From: Halorhodospira halophila
GTDB taxonomy: Bacteria > Pseudomonadota > Gammaproteobacteria > Nitrococcales > Halorhodospiraceae
Assembly: GCF_016653405.1 (NCBI RefSeq)
Contig: NZ_NHSN01000018.1
Span: 36,524-100,523, forward strand
Length of the DNA: 64,000 nt
Reading direction: 5' to 3'
The position numbers were made by a program, and so were the translations under genes. This document shows positions 42,424 through 53,312 of the stretch, piece after piece. Each line of letters starts with the position of its first letter. Position 1 is the first letter of the stretch. The notes under the pieces are model-generated. The model saw nothing but the letters and a program-made list of their open reading frames with translations, made no database searches and was not told the DNA's origin.

Positions 42424-44505
42424 ATCGGCCACCGCCTGGCGCAGGGCGGCCAAAGTCGGACGACGCCCCGAGACGCCGAGCCGCTGCGCGGCGTCCACCC
42501 AGGGTCGGTGCTGCAGGACCTTGCCGATGAAAGCCGCCTCACAGTGCGACATGCGCCCGCGCGACCGGTCCGAATCGATCAGCACCGCCTCGGCCAGGAC
42601 ACGCAACGCCGGCAGCGCCGCAGCGTACCCGCGCAGGCTGTGGGCGAAGCCGGCCAGCTCCCGCCGCTGCCAGTCGCTCGGCGCCGGCGGCTCGGCGCCC
42701 TGCGCAGCGCGGACCACAGCCAGGGCGACCTGCGGATCCATGCGCGCCAGCGGCTCGGCCAGAAGCGCCGAGGCCCCGGCACCGAGCCGAAAGCCGGCCT
42801 GCTCCACCCACGCGGCACCTTTCGCATCGAGGCCCCGGGCCATCAGCGCCGAGTGTTCGCCACTGGCCGCATCCCGCCGGGCCCCCACCGCCACGGCGTG
42901 CAAGCCACAGGCCCGCCAGAAGTGGATCAGCCCCGGCGTAGCGCCGAAGCTGGTGCCGACAAGGGCACAGCCGTTCCTGCGGCCACGCTCGGTCACGGCA
43001 TCGACCAGCGCGGCGCCCAGCCCACGCCCCCGTCGCCGGGGGTGAACGGCGATGCGCTGGATGCGCAGGGCGCGGCCGGTGGGTGCCGCCTCGATGCCGG
43101 CGTGGGTGGCCAGGGCCTGGGGCAGCAGGTGGCCATGGGGCCGACGCCGCTCGGCCCACACCTCGTGGGCCGTTGCCGGATCAAGCCCGCCCTCCTCGGC
43201 AGCCACCGCCACGCCGACCACGGCACCTGCCTCCTCGGCCAAGAACAGGTGCCGCCGCGGGCCATCGAGGAGCTGGTGGAGGTCGAAGGGTCGCGTCCGG
43301 TAGTGGGCCGCCACCAGCAGCCCAAAGGCCTGGCGCAGCCGCTGCTCATCCTGCGCCAAAGCCTCCTGGCTGACCGGCACGATCCGCGCTGCCGGGGCCT
43401 CTGCGGTGTCCCCGAGTTCGGCCGGCTCGGCGTCGAGGCAGAGCACGCGCCCCAGCCACGCCTCCAGGGGATCGTCGAGCTCCCAGCGGATCGGCGTCTC
43501 CAGCCGGACTGCCCGCCATCCGGGGGCCTCGGCATCGAGCACGCCTCGAAAGCGCAGGTCGAAGCCACGCCCACTGCCCTCGTAGCCGTGCACCGTGCTC
43601 GCGAAGGCGATGCGCGAGGCGTGCTCGAGTAGACGCCGAAGCAGATCCACCGGCAGCCCCGCGGCCTCGTCCACCAGCAGCAGATCGCCGGTTTCCGGAC
43701 GGTCGATCAGTGCCTCGGGCTCGCGGTAGACGACCTCGGCACCGGCACAGCACAGGCGGCGGCGCTCGACCCGCACGCCGCCGCAGCGCTCGGCGGCGTG
43801 CTCGAACAGACCGTCGGCGGCGTGGATCGTCGGCGCGGTGATCACCACCCGCTGCACCCGGCGTTGAAGCAGGAGCTCACCCACCGCAATGCCCAGCGCG
43901 GCGGACTTGCCGCGACCACGATCGGCGGTTAGCACCGCCGGGCGGCGGCGGTGACCGTCGACCACCCGCATCACCGCCTCCACGGCGCGCTGTTGATCGG
44001 CGCTTCGGCAACCGTAGGGGTGGTCACCATGGGGCACCGGCGGCGGCGCCGGCTCGAGGTCGGGGGGCGGTTGCGCCGGGGTCAGGCAGGCGACGCTCGA
44101 AGACTGCTCCAGCCCGACCATCAGGCGCCGGAGGAAGCGAGTGCCGACCTCCTCCCGCCGGTGCCCGGCAGGGATCAGCCGACCGAGCAGCGGATCCGGA
44201 GCGCTCGGCCACTGCCCCCAGGCCGGCGTGAGCATGACCAGCACGCCGCCCCCGCGCAATGATCCGACCGCGGCACCGAGGGCATCTGCATCGACACCGG
44301 CGTGCGCGTCGTAGACCAAGAGATCCACGGTGCGCCCGAGCACGCGCCGGAAGTCCCGTGCCACCAGCCGCTCCACCCGATCGGGCAACCCCTCCGCCGG
44401 CGGCTCGCCGATCCAGCAGATCCGGGCGTCGGCGGGGAGCTGTCGCGCCGCCGTATCGCGCCCCCAGTGCGGCGGCCCAGCGAGGACCACCGTGCGGCGG
44501 CTCAC
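42409..44505 (-). CDS. tmcA: tRNA(Met) cytidine acetyltransferase TmcA
   Basis: Makes N4-acetylcytidine at the wobble base of elongator tRNA-Met; 698 residues against 671 in E. coli. The N-terminal DUF1726-like part is followed by an RNA-helicase ATPase module with LTADRGRGKSAALG, LLLVDEAAGLP and a TVHGYEGSGRGF segment. A GNAT acetyltransferase comes next (IQRIAVHPRRRGRGLGAAL, GTSFGATPGLIHFW), and a C-terminal tRNA-binding tail. Its start overlaps the stop of hrpA by 4 bases, so it is co-translated with that helicase. The + strand gene ending at 42423 overlaps its 3' end by 15 bases. Confidence 0.93.
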   Translation of the reverse strand: MSRRTVVLAGPPHWGRDTAARQLPADARICWIGEPPAEGLPDRVERLVARDFRRVLGRTVDLLVYDAHAGVDADALGAAVGSLRGGGVLVMLTPAWGQWPSAPDPLLGRLIPAGHRREEVGTRFLRRLMVGLEQSSSVACLTPAQPPPDLEPAPPPVPHGDHPYGCRSADQQRAVEAVMRVVDGHRRRPAVLTADRGRGKSAALGIAVGELLLQRRVQRVVITAPTIHAADGLFEHAAERCGGVRVERRRLCCAGAEVVYREPEALIDRPETGDLLLVDEAAGLPVDLLRRLLEHASRIAFASTVHGYEGSGRGFDLRFRGVLDAEAPGWRAVRLETPIRWELDDPLEAWLGRVLCLDAEPAELGDTAEAPAARIVPVSQEALAQDEQRLRQAFGLLVAAHYRTRPFDLHQLLDGPRRHLFLAEEAGAVVGVAVAAEEGGLDPATAHEVWAERRRPHGHLLPQALATHAGIEAAPTGRALRIQRIAVHPRRRGRGLGAALVDAVTERGRRNGCALVGTSFGATPGLIHFWRACGLHAVAVGARRDAASGEHSALMARGLDAKGAAWVEQAGFRLGAGASALLAEPLARMDPQVALAVVRAAQGAEPPAPSDWQRRELAGFAHSLRGYAAALPALRVLAEAVLIDSDRSRGRMSHCEAAFIGKVLQHRPWVDAAQRLGVSGRRPTLAALRQAVADSLPE

Positions 44506-47500
44506 GCCACCTCCCGCCAGAGCTCCTGGAGGCGTTTCTCCGAGACCTTCTCCCGGGCACCGACGTCCTGGGCGAAGAGCGAGATACGGTACTCCTCGAG
44601 CATCCAGCGCAGTTGCTCCAGTGCCGGATCCGGAACGCCGCGCTCGGCCCGCGCCGCCAGGCGTTGATGCACCCGCTCGTGCCAGGGGCGGATGGTGCGC
44701 AGCGGCGCTCGATCCTTGGCCGGGTCAAGTCTCAGCTTCTCCACCCGGCGTTCGAGCCCCCGCAGGTAACGCGGCAGCTCGCCGAATCGCTGCGGCGGCA
44801 GGTCTTCCAGGAAGCCGGGGTAAACCAGGCTGTTCAGGTGCTCGTCGATGTCCCGCAGGCTCTCCAGCAGGGCGGGACTGTTGAGCTTTTTCAGCGCCTG
44901 GCGCAGCGACTGGTAGCGGGTCAGTACGTCATCCAGGGCGGCACACAGGCCCTGGGCGCAGGAGACCAGCTCGCCGCGCCCGGCGGCGAGGCGGGCCTCG
45001 AAGGTCGCGGCATCCCGCGGCAGCCCGTCGGCGAGGAAGCAGCGGTCGAAGACCGCCCGCAGCAAGGCCTCACGCAGCTGATCATCGCTGCCCAGGCCGC
45101 GGTATTTGAGCCGCAGGGCCTTGAGCTCATCGAGCTTACGCAGCGCGCGCACCTGCTGCGGCAGGGCCAGCATGAACAGCCGCCGCACCCCGGCGTGGGT
45201 CTGTGCCACAGCAGGCTCGGCAGCATCGAGCAGCAGCCGGGTGACGGAGTCCCCTTCATCCCGGAGCGCCGGGTAGCCCTGGAAGCGGACACCGCCCTCC
45301 TCCAGCACCACCGATTCGGGCAGCGGCCCGAAATCCCAGGCGGTGATGCCCTCGCGGTGCCACTCGGTGCCGGGGCCAGAGCCGCTGCCGCCGCCCGTGG
45401 CGGCAAACTCCTCGCTGGCCGCCTCGCTCAGCCCGGACTGGAGCGCAAGCAGATCGCGACCCTCCTCCAGGGTGCGGCCCTCGCGGTCTACCACACGGAA
45501 GGCCATGCGCAGGTGCTCCGGCAGCTCCACGGCCTCAAAGGCGCCAGGCGGCAGCTCCACCCCGGTAACCCGCTGCAGGTGGCGGGCCACCGCGTCGGTC
45601 AGCGCCCCCTCCCGGTGGGGCACCGCCTCCAGCACAGCGCGGGCGAAATCCGGCGCCGGCACGAAGTGCTTGCGCAGGGCCTTGGGCAGTCCGCGGATCA
45701 AGGCCGTTACCTTCTCCTGCAGCAGTCCCGGCACCAGCCACTCGAACGGCTCGGGCTGCAACTGTTTCAGCGCCGCCACCGGGATCACGGCGGTGACCCC
45801 GTCACGCTCGCTGCCCGGCTCCAGGTGGTACTCCAGGGCCAGCTCCACCCCGCCGACGGTCATTCGGTCGGGGTACTGATCGACGGAGATCTCCTCTGTA
45901 TCCCGGCGCATCAGCGCCTCGCGGGTCATATACAGGCACTGCGGGTCGTCCCGTTCGGCGCGCCGGCGCCAACGCTCGAAGGCCGCGGCATCGTGGATCT
46001 CCGCCGGTATGCGGGCATCGTAGAAGGCCACCAGCTGCTCTTCATCGACGAGGACGTCGCGCCGCCGGGCCTTGGCCTCGAGACGCTCGACATCGTCGAC
46101 GAGGGCCTGGTTGTGGGCCAGGAACGAGCCGCGGGTACGGATCTCGCCGGCGACCAGGCCGTCACGCAGGAACAGCCGCCGCGCCTCCTGCGGGTCGAGC
46201 CGCCCGTAGTCGACCTTGCGCCCCGAGACCAGGGTGAGCCCGAATAGACTCACCTGCTCCTCGGTGACCACACGCCCGGCCCGCTTCTCCCAGCGCGGCT
46301 CGCCGTAGCTACGCGAGACCAGGTGCCCGGCCAGCTGCTCGACCCACTCCGGGCGGATCTCGGCCACCGTGCGGGCGAAGAGCCGGCTGGTTTCCATCAG
46401 CTCGGCGGCCACGATCCACTTGGGGCGACGCCGCGCCAGCCCCGATCCGGGGAAGATCTGCAGCTTGACGCCGCGCGCGCCGAGGTAGGTGCGCTCCTCG
46501 TGCAGGGTGGCCACCTGGCTGAGCAGCCCGGTGAGCAGGGCCCGGTGGACGGCCTCGTAGGGGAAGTCCGCCTCGTCGGACCGCCCCGCCGACTCGCCCT
46601 GCCCGCCCTCGTCGCCGGAGGACCGGCGGCGCTCCGCCTCCTTGAGCATCTCCGCGAACTGGCGGCGGATGTCGGCCCACTCACGCATGCGCTGTGGCGC
46701 TAGGAAGTGCTCCCGGCACCACTGCGTCAGCTTGCGCCGGGACAGGCTGCGCCGCTGCGCCTGGTAATCATCCCACAGCCTCAGCAGGGCAGCGAAATCG
46801 CTCTTCGGATCGTGCCAGCGCGCATGGGCCCGGTCCGCGGCCTCCTGCGCCTCCATCGGCCGCTCACGCGGATCCTGCACGGAGAGCGCGGCGGCGATGA
46901 TCAGGACTTCGCGCTGCACACCCGTCTCGCGGGCAGCGAGCAGCATGCGACCGATGCGCGGATCCGCCGGGATGCGCGCCAGGCGCCGGCCCAGGTCGGT
47001 GAGTTCCCGGCGCTCATCCACGGCCTCGAGCTCGAAGAGCAGGCGCAGGGCGTCGTTGATGTAGCGCCGCTCCGGGGGCTCGACGAACGGAAAGCGCTCG
47101 ATATCGCCCAGGCCCATGGCCTTCATCTGCAGGATGACCCCGGCGAGGTTGGTGCGCAGGATCTCCGGGTCGGTATAGCGGGGCCGACTCGCGTAATCCT
47201 CCTCGCTGTAGAGACGGATGCAGATCCCCGGCGCCTCGCGCCCGCAGCGACCGGCGCGCTGGTCTGCGGAGGCCTGGGCGATGGGCTCGACCGGCAGCCG
47301 CGAGACCTTGGTTCGATGGCTGTAGCGGCTGATCCGCGCCCGCCCGGTATCCACCACGTAGCGGATGCCGGGAACGGTCAGCGAGGTCTCCGCCACGTTG
47401 GTGGCGAGCACCACCCTTCGCCCGCCGGCGCCGGGATGGAAGACCCGCTGCTGCTCGGCGCTGGAGAGCCGGGCGTAGAGCGGCAGGATCTCGGTGCCCC

Positions 47501-48437
47501 GGGGCGGCTGCTTGCGCAGGGCCTCGGCGCACTCGCGGATCTCGCGCTCACCGGAGAGAAAGACCAGCACGTCGCCCGGGCCCTCACGGGCGAGCTCATG
47601 CACCGCCTCGGTCACCGCCTGGGGCTGCTCAACCCCCTCGCGCTCCTCGTAGGGCCGGTAGCGGATCTCCACCGGGTACGTGCGTCCGGACACCTCGCGC
47701 ACCGGTGCGCCGTCGAAATGCTCGGCGAAGCGCTCCGGATCGATGGTCGCCGAGGTGACGATCACCTTCAGGTCCGGCCGGCGCGGCAGCAGGCGCTTGA
47801 GATAGCCGAGGATGAAGTCGATGTTGAGGCTGCGCTCGTGGGCCTCGTCGATGATCAGGGTGTCGTAGGCGTCCAGGTGCCGGTCGGACTGGATCTCGGC
47901 GAGCAACATCCCGTCGGTAAGCAGCTTGATCCGGCTCTCTTCACCCACCTGATCGGTGAAACGGACCTTGTAGCCCACCGTCTCCCCGATCCGGGTATCC
48001 GTCTCCTCGGCCAGGCGCTCGGCCAGCGCCCGGGCGGCGATGCGCCGTGGCTGGGTGTGGCCGATCAGTCCGCGGCTGCCCAGGCCAAGCTCCAGGCACA
48101 TCTTGGGCAGCTGGGTGGATTTACCCGAGCCCGTGGCACCACAGACCACCACGACCTGGTGATCGCGCAGGGCCTCGAGCAGTTCCTCGCGGCGCTGGAC
48201 CACCGGCAGGTCGGGGTCGTAGCGAAGCGCCACGGCCTCGTCCCGGCGCCGGGCGACCTCCGCCTCGGCGGCGGCCAGATCCTGCTCCAGGCGCGCCACC
48301 CCGCGGTCGAAGGGCTTGCCCTGCCGGGCACGCCGTTCGAGCCCGGCCAGACGGCGCCGCAGGATCGGGCGCTGCGGGCCGAAGGCCCCCTCAATGCGCT
48401 CACGCAGCGCCCGGAGCTGGCGCGGTACGCCCCCCAC
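44502..48437 (-). CDS. hrpA: ATP-dependent RNA helicase HrpA
   Basis: DEAH-box helicase of 1311 residues (E. coli 1300). N-terminal helicase core: Walker A CGATGSGKST near residue 100, HTQPRRIAAR, DEAH box in IIDEAHERSLNIDF, VTSATID, LATNVAETSLT, QRAGRCGREAPG. The C-terminal half contains the OB-like and HrpA-specific domains. HrpA in E. coli rescues stalled ribosomes; a similar role is expected. The start is GTG (VGGVPRQL) 10 bases after the phosphoesterase stop, with GAGGAG ahead. The ATG-less start makes a longer or shorter N-terminus possible by a few codons. Confidence 0.94.
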   Translation of the reverse strand: MGGVPRQLRALRERIEGAFGPQRPILRRRLAGLERRARQGKPFDRGVARLEQDLAAAEAEVARRRDEAVALRYDPDLPVVQRREELLEALRDHQVVVVCGATGSGKSTQLPKMCLELGLGSRGLIGHTQPRRIAARALAERLAEETDTRIGETVGYKVRFTDQVGEESRIKLLTDGMLLAEIQSDRHLDAYDTLIIDEAHERSLNIDFILGYLKRLLPRRPDLKVIVTSATIDPERFAEHFDGAPVREVSGRTYPVEIRYRPYEEREGVEQPQAVTEAVHELAREGPGDVLVFLSGEREIRECAEALRKQPPRGTEILPLYARLSSAEQQRVFHPGAGGRRVVLATNVAETSLTVPGIRYVVDTGRARISRYSHRTKVSRLPVEPIAQASADQRAGRCGREAPGICIRLYSEEDYASRPRYTDPEILRTNLAGVILQMKAMGLGDIERFPFVEPPERRYINDALRLLFELEAVDERRELTDLGRRLARIPADPRIGRMLLAARETGVQREVLIIAAALSVQDPRERPMEAQEAADRAHARWHDPKSDFAALLRLWDDYQAQRRSLSRRKLTQWCREHFLAPQRMREWADIRRQFAEMLKEAERRRSSGDEGGQGESAGRSDEADFPYEAVHRALLTGLLSQVATLHEERTYLGARGVKLQIFPGSGLARRRPKWIVAAELMETSRLFARTVAEIRPEWVEQLAGHLVSRSYGEPRWEKRAGRVVTEEQVSLFGLTLVSGRKVDYGRLDPQEARRLFLRDGLVAGEIRTRGSFLAHNQALVDDVERLEAKARRRDVLVDEEQLVAFYDARIPAEIHDAAAFERWRRRAERDDPQCLYMTREALMRRDTEEISVDQYPDRMTVGGVELALEYHLEPGSERDGVTAVIPVAALKQLQPEPFEWLVPGLLQEKVTALIRGLPKALRKHFVPAPDFARAVLEAVPHREGALTDAVARHLQRVTGVELPPGAFEAVELPEHLRMAFRVVDREGRTLEEGRDLLALQSGLSEAASEEFAATGGGSGSGPGTEWHREGITAWDFGPLPESVVLEEGGVRFQGYPALRDEGDSVTRLLLDAAEPAVAQTHAGVRRLFMLALPQQVRALRKLDELKALRLKYRGLGSDDQLREALLRAVFDRCFLADGLPRDAATFEARLAAGRGELVSCAQGLCAALDDVLTRYQSLRQALKKLNSPALLESLRDIDEHLNSLVYPGFLEDLPPQRFGELPRYLRGLERRVEKLRLDPAKDRAPLRTIRPWHERVHQRLAARAERGVPDPALEQLRWMLEEYRISLFAQDVGAREKVSEKRLQELWREVA

Positions 48438-48446
48438 GAGTGCCGG

Positions 48447-48983
48447 CTACTCCTCGTGGCCGGTAATAGCCCGGTACTTGCGGGGCGGCAGCTGCACCAC
48501 CTGCACCGACCAGCCATCTTCCTCGCAGTCGAGGATGAGCATCGACGGCCCCTCGTTGACCCGCACACGGCCCGCGGCCCCCGGGTTGAGCACCCACGGC
48601 TGCGTGTTGTCGTCGACGCTCAGCTGGTGGCTGTGCCCGCAGGCGATGGCCCGCACCCGCGGGAAGGCCGCGCGCAGGCGCTCATGCCGGCGCGAGGCGG
48701 GCTCGTAGCCATCGCCGTGGATGACCGCCAGCTCGCCGCCGGGCAGGTCAAGGACCGAGTGCGCCGGCAGGTTCTCGAGCATGTGCGCCTCGTGGTCCGG
48801 CCAGGTCTCTGGCCCGTCGACGTTGCCGCGTACGGCCACCACCTCCTCGCGCGGCTGCATGGCACAGAGCACATCGGCCCCGCCCACATCGCCGGCGTGC
48901 ACCGCCAGGTCACACTCGGCGATGTGGTCGGCGATGCGTGGGTCGAGGAAGCCGTGGGTATCGGCGATGATACCTACTCGCAT
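48447..48983 (-). CDS. YfcE/MJ0936-family metallophosphoesterase
   Basis: Small calcineurin-like phosphodiesterase of 178 residues. Metal-binding motifs: DTHG (residues 8-11), GDVGG, GNVDG, HGDG and GHSHQ, all intact, so a dinuclear active site is likely. Family members hydrolyse artificial phosphodiesters in vitro; the natural substrate is unclear. ATG 48983 follows AAGGGG. It lies between thrH and hrpA on the same strand. Confidence 0.88.
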   Translation of the reverse strand: MRVGIIADTHGFLDPRIADHIAECDLAVHAGDVGGADVLCAMQPREEVVAVRGNVDGPETWPDHEAHMLENLPAHSVLDLPGGELAVIHGDGYEPASRRHERLRAAFPRVRAIACGHSHQLSVDDNTQPWVLNPGAAGRVRVNEGPSMLILDCEEDGWSVQVVQLPPRKYRAITGHEE

Positions 48984-49016
48984 GGGGACCCCTTCCCTGA
49001 CGCAGGGCGGTCGCAA

Positions 49017-49625
49017 TCAGCCGCGCGCGAAGGCCTCGTCTAGGGCCTGGCGCAGCGCGGCGTAATCGTGGGTAACCGGGAACTGCGGGAACTGCCCGGC
49101 GATCTCCGCTGGTGGGCAGAAGAAGATCCCCTGGTCCGCTGCGCCGAGCATCCGCGTGTCGTTGTAAGAGTCGCCAGCGGCGGCTACCCGGAAGTTCAGG
49201 CTGCGCAGCGATTCCACGGCCTGTCGCTTGTGATCCTCGAGGCGGATGTGGAAGTCGGCAATCCGACCCGCCTCGCTCACCTCAAGGCTGTGGCAGAACA
49301 GCGTCGGCCAGCCGAGCTGCGCCATCAGCGGACGGGCAAACTCGTAGAAGGTGTCGGAGAGGATGATCACCTGATAGTCGGCGCGCAGCCCGTCGAGGAA
49401 CTCGCGGGCCCCGGGCAGCGGCTCGAGCCGGGCCACCACGGACTGGATGTCGGCCAGTCCCAGGCCGTGCCGGTCCATGTCCGCCAGGCGCATGGTCATC
49501 AGCTCGTTGTAGTCCGGAACGTCCCGCGTCGTGGCGCGGAAGGCGTCGATGCCGGTGATGTCGGCGAGGTTGATCCAGATCTCCGGAACCAGCACGCCCT
49601 CGAGATCGAGACAGACGATGTTCAA
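49017..49625 (-). CDS. thrH: Bifunctional phosphoserine phosphatase / homoserine phosphotransferase ThrH
   Basis: HAD-superfamily enzyme, 202 residues against 205 for Pseudomonas ThrH. The catalytic DLEG (CLDLEGVLVPEIW), the conserved LSDTF segment, the EDHKRQAV lysine motif and GDSYNDTRM are present. It hydrolyses phosphoserine and can transfer phosphate to homoserine, tying serine and threonine biosynthesis. No ATG fits; the start is TTG 49625 after AGGAGGAC, which gives the usual N-terminus (LNIVCLDLEG). The longer reading begins in the promoter region and is unlikely. Confidence 0.92.
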   Translation of the reverse strand: MNIVCLDLEGVLVPEIWINLADITGIDAFRATTRDVPDYNELMTMRLADMDRHGLGLADIQSVVARLEPLPGAREFLDGLRADYQVIILSDTFYEFARPLMAQLGWPTLFCHSLEVSEAGRIADFHIRLEDHKRQAVESLRSLNFRVAAAGDSYNDTRMLGAADQGIFFCPPAEIAGQFPQFPVTHDYAALRQALDEAFARG

Positions 49626-49837
49626 GCGATTGTCCTCCTGGCGAGCGTTTCCCGGGCACACTTGCCCCGGTTGGCGCGATTGCGCGGCCAATCTATTCAT
49701 ATTGGATGCCGGGTGCAAGCGAAACGGCACGACCCGCGGGACAATGTAGCGTCGACCGGCCAGAACGTCGATAATGGGCGCGCTAGCCGTAGACGCTGCG
49801 GCCCACGATCGCGGAACCGAACAAGGAGGCAGACCCT

Positions 49838-50518
49838 ATGTCCGAGCGCTATTCCGATAGTCGCGTCGCGACGGCAACCGGCGGTGCCGCCACCCAGGCG
49901 CTGGCCACCAACCGGCTGATCCGCAACACTTACATCCTTCTGGCCATGACGCTGGCGTTCAGCGCCGTGACGGCCGGCGCGGCCGTGCTCACCGACGCAC
50001 CGCGTCTGAACATCTTCGTCGTCCTCGGCGGGTTCTTCGGTCTTCTTTTCCTGACCCAGTACCTGCGCAACAGCGTCTGGGGGCTGGCGTCGATCTTCGC
50101 CCTGACCGGGTTCATGGGCTACACCCTGGGGCCGATCATCAACCTCTACCTGGGCCTGCCCAACGGCGGTCAGACCGTGATGATGGCCTTCGGTGGCACG
50201 GCGGCGATCTTCCTGGGCCTGTCGGCCTACGCCCTGACTACCCGGCGCGACTTCAGCTTCATGCGCGGCTTCCTCTTCGCCGGGATCCTGGTCGCGTTCG
50301 TCGCCGCCCTGGCCGCCTACTTCCTGCAGATGCCGGGCCTGTCGCTGGCGGTCAGCGTGATGTTCATGATCCTGATGAGCGGGCTGATCCTTTACCAGAC
50401 CAGCGAGATGATCAACGGCGGTGAGGACAACTACATCATGGCCACCATCACCCTCTACGTGGCCATCTACAACCTGTTCACCAGCCTGCTGCACCTGCTC
50501 GGGCTGGCCAACGAGTAA
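49838..50518 (+). CDS. Bax inhibitor-1/YccA family membrane protein
   Basis: Inner-membrane protein of 226 residues with seven hydrophobic segments, typical of the BI-1/YccA family. Signature elements include LIRNTYILLAMTLAFSAVTAG, FALTGFMGYTLGPI and the C-terminal ATITLYVAIYNLFTSLLHLLG. YccA in E. coli protects against FtsH-mediated degradation of jammed SecY; a similar role is possible. Preceded by AAGGAGG. The 49626-49837 spacer before it shows no other gene. Confidence 0.92.
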   Translation: MSERYSDSRVATATGGAATQALATNRLIRNTYILLAMTLAFSAVTAGAAVLTDAPRLNIFVVLGGFFGLLFLTQYLRNSVWGLASIFALTGFMGYTLGPIINLYLGLPNGGQTVMMAFGGTAAIFLGLSAYALTTRRDFSFMRGFLFAGILVAFVAALAAYFLQMPGLSLAVSVMFMILMSGLILYQTSEMINGGEDNYIMATITLYVAIYNLFTSLLHLLGLANE

Positions 50519-50539
50519 CCCGCCGGATCCGTGCGTATC

Positions 50540-50562
50540 GGGCCGGGCGCAATGCCCGGCCC
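50540..50562. terminator. Terminator-like hairpin after the BI-1 family gene
   Basis: GGGCCGGGC and GCCCGGCCC form a nine-pair stem with loop GCAAT, followed closely by a second small stem (GCCCC/GGGGC). No clear T run. It separates the convergent BI-1 and serS genes. Confidence 0.6.
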
Positions 50563-50658
50563 GCCCCTTGCGGGGCTTCCTCCCGATACTGCCGCGTCCC
50601 GTCCGCGACCGGAGATCCCGCCGCACGCCGGTGATCGGGATTCAGGGGCCGGGCGCTC

Positions 50659-51987
<1,329 letters not shown>

Positions 51988-52028
51988 CTAATGATTTCCG
52001 GGCGGTCGGCGCCACGGCGCGGCGCGCA

Positions 52029-53312
52029 TTACGCCTGCCGGGTGCGCAACCGCCGGAAGCGCTCGGCAATGCGCTGCTCCAGCCCGCGGTCGGAGGGCTC
52101 GTAGTACCGGGTTCCGGCCAACGCATCCGGCATGTACTCGACGCCGGCGGCGAAGGCCTCCGGCTCATCGTGGGCGTAACGGTAACCGCTGCCGAAACCC
52201 TGCTCCTTCATGATCCCGGTCGGGGCGTTGCGCAAGTGCATGGGCACCTCCAGCGAGCCGTACCGGCGGACGTCCCGCTCGGCCGCCTGCCAGGCAGTGT
52301 AGACGCGGTTGCTCTTGGGTACCGAGGCCTGGAATGCGGCCGCATGGGCCAGGGCCAGGTCCCCCTCCGGCGAACCGAGACGCTCGTACGCCTCGGCGGC
52401 GTTCAGGGCCACCTGCAGGGCCCGCGGGTCGGCGTTGCCGATGTCCTCGGAGGCAACCCGGATCAACCGCCGGGCGATGTAGAGCGGATCGCAGCCACCA
52501 TCGAGCATGCGCGCTAGCCAGTACAGCGCAGCGTCCGGATCCGAACCGCGGATCGACTTGTGCAGCGCCGAGATCTGATCGTAGAAATCGTCGCCCCCCT
52601 TGTCGAAGCGCCGTGCCCCGCCGGCGACCGCCTCGGCCACGGCATCGGCGTCGAGGGTTTGCGCATCGACCAGGTCCGCAGCAATCTCGAGGGCCGAGAG
52701 CAATCGCCGGGCGTCGCCGTCGGCGGCACGCAGCAGCAGAGCCCGGGCCTCGTCGGTGGCCTGCAGCCGACGCTCCCCCAGGCCGCGCTCCGGGTCGCGC
52801 AACGCCCGCTCGAGCAGCTCGGACAGGGCCGTATCGTCCAGGGCCCGCAGCATGTAGACCCGCGCCCGCGAGAGCAGCGCCTTGTTGAGCTCGAAGGAGG
52901 GGTTTTCCGTGGTGGCCCCGATAAAGACCACCGTGCCGTCCTCCACGTAGGGCAGGAAGGCGTCCTGTTGCGCCTTGTTGAACCGGTGCACTTCGTCGAC
53001 GAAAAGCACCGTGCGCCGGCCCGTCTTCCAGAGATCCGTGGCCTCGGCCATGGCACCGCGGATCTCGCGCACCCCGGCGGTCACCGCGGAGAGGGTCAGG
53101 AACCGGGCCTCGGCGTGCTCGGCCACCAGGCGGGCGAGCGTCGTCTTGCCACTGCCTGGAGGCCCCCACAGGATCATGGAGTGGGGACGCCCGGCCTCCA
53201 CGCTCTGCACCAGCGCCCGACCGGAATCGAGCAGATGCCCCTGCCCGGCCATCTCGTCGATGCTGCGCGGGCGCATGCGCTCGGCCAGCGGTGCACTCGG
53301 AGGTGCGCTCAA
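52029..53312 (-). CDS. rarA: Replication-associated recombination protein A (RarA/MgsA)
   Basis: AAA+ ATPase of 427 residues acting at stalled replication forks. Walker A GPPGSGKTT, Walker B LFVDEVHRFNKAQQD, sensor 1 GATTENPSFELN; the C-terminal tetramerisation part includes RLIRVASEDIGNADP and FGSGYRYAHDEP. The ATG overlaps the lolA stop (ATGA). Confidence 0.96.
   Translation of the reverse strand: MSAPPSAPLAERMRPRSIDEMAGQGHLLDSGRALVQSVEAGRPHSMILWGPPGSGKTTLARLVAEHAEARFLTLSAVTAGVREIRGAMAEATDLWKTGRRTVLFVDEVHRFNKAQQDAFLPYVEDGTVVFIGATTENPSFELNKALLSRARVYMLRALDDTALSELLERALRDPERGLGERRLQATDEARALLLRAADGDARRLLSALEIAADLVDAQTLDADAVAEAVAGGARRFDKGGDDFYDQISALHKSIRGSDPDAALYWLARMLDGGCDPLYIARRLIRVASEDIGNADPRALQVALNAAEAYERLGSPEGDLALAHAAAFQASVPKSNRVYTAWQAAERDVRRYGSLEVPMHLRNAPTGIMKEQGFGSGYRYAHDEPEAFAAGVEYMPDALAGTRYYEPSDRGLEQRIAERFRRLRTRQA

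Noticed and set aside
46707-49043. A 778-codon + strand frame across hrpA, the phosphoesterase and thrH
   Set aside because: It crosses three genuine minus-strand genes and has no motif.
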